Assembly: GCA_023665475.1 (NCBI GenBank)
Contig: JAMPEB010000015.1
Span: 1-64,000, forward strand
Reading direction: 5' to 3'
DNA length: 64,000 nucleotides
From: Lachnoclostridium sp.
GTDB lineage: Bacteria > Bacillota > Clostridia > Lachnospirales > Lachnospiraceae
Below, one piece after another: positions 61,434 through 64,000 of this stretch (positions within the stretch are counted from its first letter, which is position 1; every line of letters begins with the position of its first letter). Under the pieces are notes generated by a model. That model searched no databases and was not told the DNA's origin. It saw nothing but the letters and a program-made list of their open reading frames with translations. Made by a program: the position numbers and the translations under genes.

Positions 61434-62729
61434 TTAACAATATCCGTTAAACATCATGCCGCTATAAGCGCTGGTGGTATAAGGACTTGCAAAATTATGT
61501 CCGGGATTCTTGTAGGCAACCATGATACGGTCTACATAATCCATGGGGTTTAAAGATACCTGATTGCTCTTGTTCATAAGAGCGTTGGAGAAATCCGTCA
61601 GATATCCGAAATCCTTTGAAATATCTTCCGATTGGGAAGCAGTCTCCAGAAATTGACCTTTATCAACCTGCAAAGTACCGTCCTCCTGCAAGGTAAAACC
61701 GGTGGACTCCAAAGAACTGTTGTACAAATCGGCAATACCGCTCAGTTCCTTGACTAACTGCCTGCTTCTGGTCTGAGAGTCTAAATAAGAAGAAGCTGCT
61801 CTCAGAAAATCATTGTAACCGCCAATCAAGTGTGACACATTATCGGCAAGAGACTCTACATCCGTCTTCAAACCGATTTCAACGGCTTCGCCCTCCGCGG
61901 TAGTTCCGTGGAGCTGTATCTCAAATAATTTGTCTACGGTAACATGATTGGAGGAAGAGGAACGCTCCTCTCCGTTTATTTTAAACACTGCATTGGAAGC
62001 ATTTCTGCTGATATAATCCAATCCTAAATAATCCACTGTTCCGGAAGTTTTGCTGGTCCGGTCATCACTGATATTAAACTGGAAAGACTTTCCGGAGGGA
62101 AGTCCCGTGGATTCGGAAACCAACCGCAGAGAAGTCTGTCCGTCCGATTCCGCAATGGATGCTTTCAGTCCGATATCGGAATTGTTGATCAGGCGCATAA
62201 GGCGTTCCTGTATTTGCTGATTGGTCTCATCACCGTTAATGACAAATTGAAACTCATAGTTCATGTCATTAATGAGGACATCAAAGGAATAAAGATCCGC
62301 CGGCAGATCAATCTTGGAATTGGGGAGAAAACGCCCCAGATTCTCCTGAGAGGAAGCCAAGGAATCCACTTCTACCAAAAAAGAGGGAGAAACTTCATCT
62401 GATGTCTGTTTGCCGATATAAGTAGCGGAAACAAGGTCGTCATTGCTGGAAAAAGCGCTTTTTTTGTCCAAAAGCCCATTTTCCTCCAGACCGTCCAACT
62501 GTGCAATAGTATTGCGCAGCGCCCGTGCCCGCTCCTTTAGTGTAATTGCATAAAGCTGAGTATCTTTGCTGGTGGTGGGAAGATACCAAGGCGACTCTCT
62601 GTTTATTTTGACAATGGAATTATATACATTGCGAAGCTCGCTCTTTTTGTGAGTGTCATAACGGGACATGCTCATCGGAGCGTATGCTGTAAGATAGTTA
62701 TTATAAACGGCATTTAAAGCTGCACCCAT
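61434..62729 (-). CDS. Flagellar cap (FliD)-like protein, orphan
   Basis: A 431-residue protein. The central and C-terminal parts resemble FliD (filament cap): FQFNISDDRTSKTSGTVDY, NAVFKINGEE, and a C-terminal helical region with YNSSLESTGFTLQEDGTLQVD and ALMNKSNQVSLNPMDYVDRIMV. The N-terminal part (SRYDTHKKSELRNVYNSIVKINRESPWYL) differs from normal FliD. The start at 62729 follows AGGAGG by seven bases. It is not in a flagellar operon here. It may cap the filament or have another surface role. A sigma-A promoter (TTGCAT-17-TATTGT) lies upstream on this strand. Confidence 0.78.
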   Translation of the reverse strand: MGAALNAVYNNYLTAYAPMSMSRYDTHKKSELRNVYNSIVKINRESPWYLPTTSKDTQLYAITLKERARALRNTIAQLDGLEENGLLDKKSAFSSNDDLVSATYIGKQTSDEVSPSFLVEVDSLASSQENLGRFLPNSKIDLPADLYSFDVLINDMNYEFQFVINGDETNQQIQERLMRLINNSDIGLKASIAESDGQTSLRLVSESTGLPSGKSFQFNISDDRTSKTSGTVDYLGLDYISRNASNAVFKINGEERSSSSNHVTVDKLFEIQLHGTTAEGEAVEIGLKTDVESLADNVSHLIGGYNDFLRAASSYLDSQTRSRQLVKELSGIADLYNSSLESTGFTLQEDGTLQVDKGQFLETASQSEDISKDFGYLTDFSNALMNKSNQVSLNPMDYVDRIMVAYKNPGHNFASPYTTSAYSGMMFNGYC

Positions 62730-62839
62730 TGCCACGCCTCCTTTCTTCCGTGAAATATGTGACACCGTGCAAAATTGACTCAAAAGCGGGATTGAAAATC
62801 CGTTTCCAATTAAAGAGAGTAACCCACTTTTATAAGATA

Positions 62840-62868
62840 ACAATAGCACAGAAATAAAAAGAATGCAA
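62840..62868 (-). promoter_or_regulatory. Promoter of the FliD-like gene
   Basis: On the minus strand, TTGCAT and TATTGT lie 17 bases apart, with TGC before the -10 (extended). The leader is about 100 bases. No sigma-D consensus is seen. The 311-base region 62730-63040 holds only this promoter and the guaA promoter. Confidence 0.65.
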
Positions 62869-62939
62869 GAAGAATTTTGGAAAAATTGGGAGAAAATTGC
62901 ACTTTTAGGAAGAAAGCAACAGCCATAAGGATAAAAACT

Positions 62940-62968
62940 TTGACTTAATGAAATATCTATCTTATAAT
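62940..62968 (+). promoter_or_regulatory. Promoter of guaA
   Basis: TTGACT and TATAAT are separated by exactly 17 bases. The remaining leader of about 65 bases is too short for a full purine riboswitch, and none is visible. Confidence 0.75.
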
Positions 62969-63040
62969 CATAGATGAAGCAGGGCCGATACAGGCTGTAG
63001 CGGCAATCTGGCGCTTTGATACAGGAGGAAAGCATACACC

Positions 63041-64000
63041 ATGGAGAAAGAGTTGGTAATCGTAATTGACTTTGGCGGTCAATACAATCAGCTAGTGGCA
63101 AGACGCATCAGAGAGTGCAATGTGTATTGTGAAATTTATTCTTATAAGACGGATTTGTCCAAAATAAAAGAAATGAACCCCAAGGGCATCATTTTAACAG
63201 GAGGTCCCAATAGCTGTTACGAAGAGGGAGCGGCAGCATGCTCCAAAGAACTGTTTGAACTGGGAATCCCGGTGCTGGGACTTTGTTATGGCGCACAGCT
63301 TATGATGCATTTGCTGGGCGGGAAAGTGGAGCATGCGCCGGTCAGAGAATATGGCAAGATTGAGGTCCATGTGGACAATGATTCTCCTTTGTTTGCCGGG
63401 GTATCAAAGGATACCGTCTGCTGGATGAGCCATAACGATTACATATCACAATTGGCACCGGATTTTAAGACCGTGGCGGTTACGGCGGACTGTCCCGTGG
63501 CTGCGGCAGAATGTCAGGAACGAAAACTTTATGCCATTCAGTTCCATCCGGAAGTGCTACATACCGTGGAGGGCTCCAAAATGCTGGCAAATTATGTAAA
63601 AAATGTCTGCGGTTGCAAGGGAGACTGGCGAATGGATTCCTTTGTGGAAGAATCCATTCAGGAGATTCGTGGCAAAGTAGGAAATGGAAAAGTGCTGCTG
63701 GCACTATCCGGCGGGGTGGACAGCTCCGTTGCGGCAGGGTTGTTATCCAGAGCCATCGGTAAGCAGTTGACCTGCGTGTTTGTAGATCACGGACTTTTGA
63801 GGAAAAACGAAGGCGATGAGGTGGAGGCTGTCTTTGGCGAGGGCGGACAGTTTGATGTGAATTTTATCCGCGTCAACGCGCAGGAGCGTTATTATAGTAA
63901 ACTGGCGGGAGTGACAGAGCCGGAGCAAAAGAGAAAGATCATCGGGGAAGAATTCATCCGCGTATTTGAAGAAGAGGCAAAGAAGATAGGCGCAGTGGAC
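63041..64000 (+). CDS. guaA: GMP synthase, glutamine-hydrolysing (3' end outside the window)
   Basis: Converts XMP to GMP using glutamine and ATP. The visible 320 residues cover the class I amidotransferase domain ([19 protein letters not shown], the nucleophile loop GLCYGAQ with Cys, and QFHPEV with His) and the start of the ATP-pyrophosphatase domain ([17 protein letters not shown]-loop, [12 protein letters not shown]). The reading frame is intact to the edge and lacks only about 200 residues by comparison with the usual 510-525. AGGAGGAAAG precedes the ATG. Confidence 0.97.
   Translation, partial: MEKELVIVIDFGGQYNQLVARRIRECNVYCEIYSYKTDLSKIKEMNPKGIILTGGPNSCYEEGAAACSKELFELGIPVLGLCYGAQLMMHLLGGKVEHAPVREYGKIEVHVDNDSPLFAGVSKDTVCWMSHNDYISQLAPDFKTVAVTADCPVAAAECQERKLYAIQFHPEVLHTVEGSKMLANYVKNVCGCKGDWRMDSFVEESIQEIRGKVGNGKVLLALSGGVDSSVAAGLLSRAIGKQLTCVFVDHGLLRKNEGDEVEAVFGEGGQFDVNFIRVNAQERYYSKLAGVTEPEQKRKIIGEEFIRVFEEEAKKIGAVD

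Noticed and set aside
62969-63040. Guanine riboswitch before guaA
   Set aside because: The leader is about 65 bases and lacks the three-way junction sequences.

Overview
The window looks like chromosomal DNA of a motile, probably spore-forming Gram-positive anaerobe of the class Clostridia, most likely a member of the Lachnospiraceae. This is inferred from moderate GC content, strong purine-rich ribosome binding sites, sigma-A promoters with extended -10 boxes, flagellar rod genes beside mbl, a Spo0A-type DNA-binding protein, a cdaA-cdaR-glmM operon, and the paired synteny mbl-flhO-flhP and comFC-yvyF known from Bacillus. No database search was possible, so the genus is not claimed.

Left third (1-22.8 kb) is mostly housekeeping. 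It holds a decayed gene fragment and an MFS transporter, uvrB-uvrA with a possible LexA site, mbl-flhO-flhP-flgJ (cell shape and flagellar rod), and then a long same-strand run: recD2, comF, yvyF, two unknown membrane proteins, cdaA, cdaR, glmM. After that come ptsH (HPr), a divergent pair encoding a DUF3048 lipoprotein and a DUF212/PAP2-like membrane protein, a GtrB-like glycosyltransferase, and a stand-alone Spo0A effector domain.

The middle and right (22.8-60.9 kb) form one very large surface-glycan locus. It contains a WbaP-type initiating sugar-phosphate transferase, a Wzz-like length regulator fused to what looks like a kinase-dead BY-kinase domain, an EpsG-like polymerase, seven separate GT2 genes (an eighth lies upstream at 21.2 kb), and a double GT4 fusion. 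It also contains about six uncharacterised polytopic proteins with GT-C-like layout, two of them clear paralogues. A sugar-nucleotide block supplies precursors: a large CapD/WbpM-type dehydratase, glf, pseB, manC, manA and gmd. Further genes encode a DegT aminotransferase, a GNAT acetyltransferase, an FAD oxidoreductase, an SGNH hydrolase, and a secreted LytB-like glucosaminidase followed by a lipoprotein. The simplest reading is a complex heteropolysaccharide containing galactofuranose, mannose-derived and amino-deoxy sugars, with export and wall-attachment functions. The reductases needed to finish the GDP-deoxyhexose and pseudaminate routes are not in the window.

Right edge (60.9-64 kb): a small XRE-type regulator, a FliD-like flagellar protein on the minus strand, and the 5' part of guaA.

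Non-coding structure is unusually rich. There is a family of nested palindromes built on AGATTTTCTAAG, one copy array being a 60-bp tandem repeat. A small hairpin plus ribosome-binding-site cassette recurs in front of three unrelated genes. A 38-bp promoter segment is duplicated, and the 3' end of ptsH is partly duplicated in tandem. No tRNA, rRNA, CRISPR array, transposase or integrase was seen.
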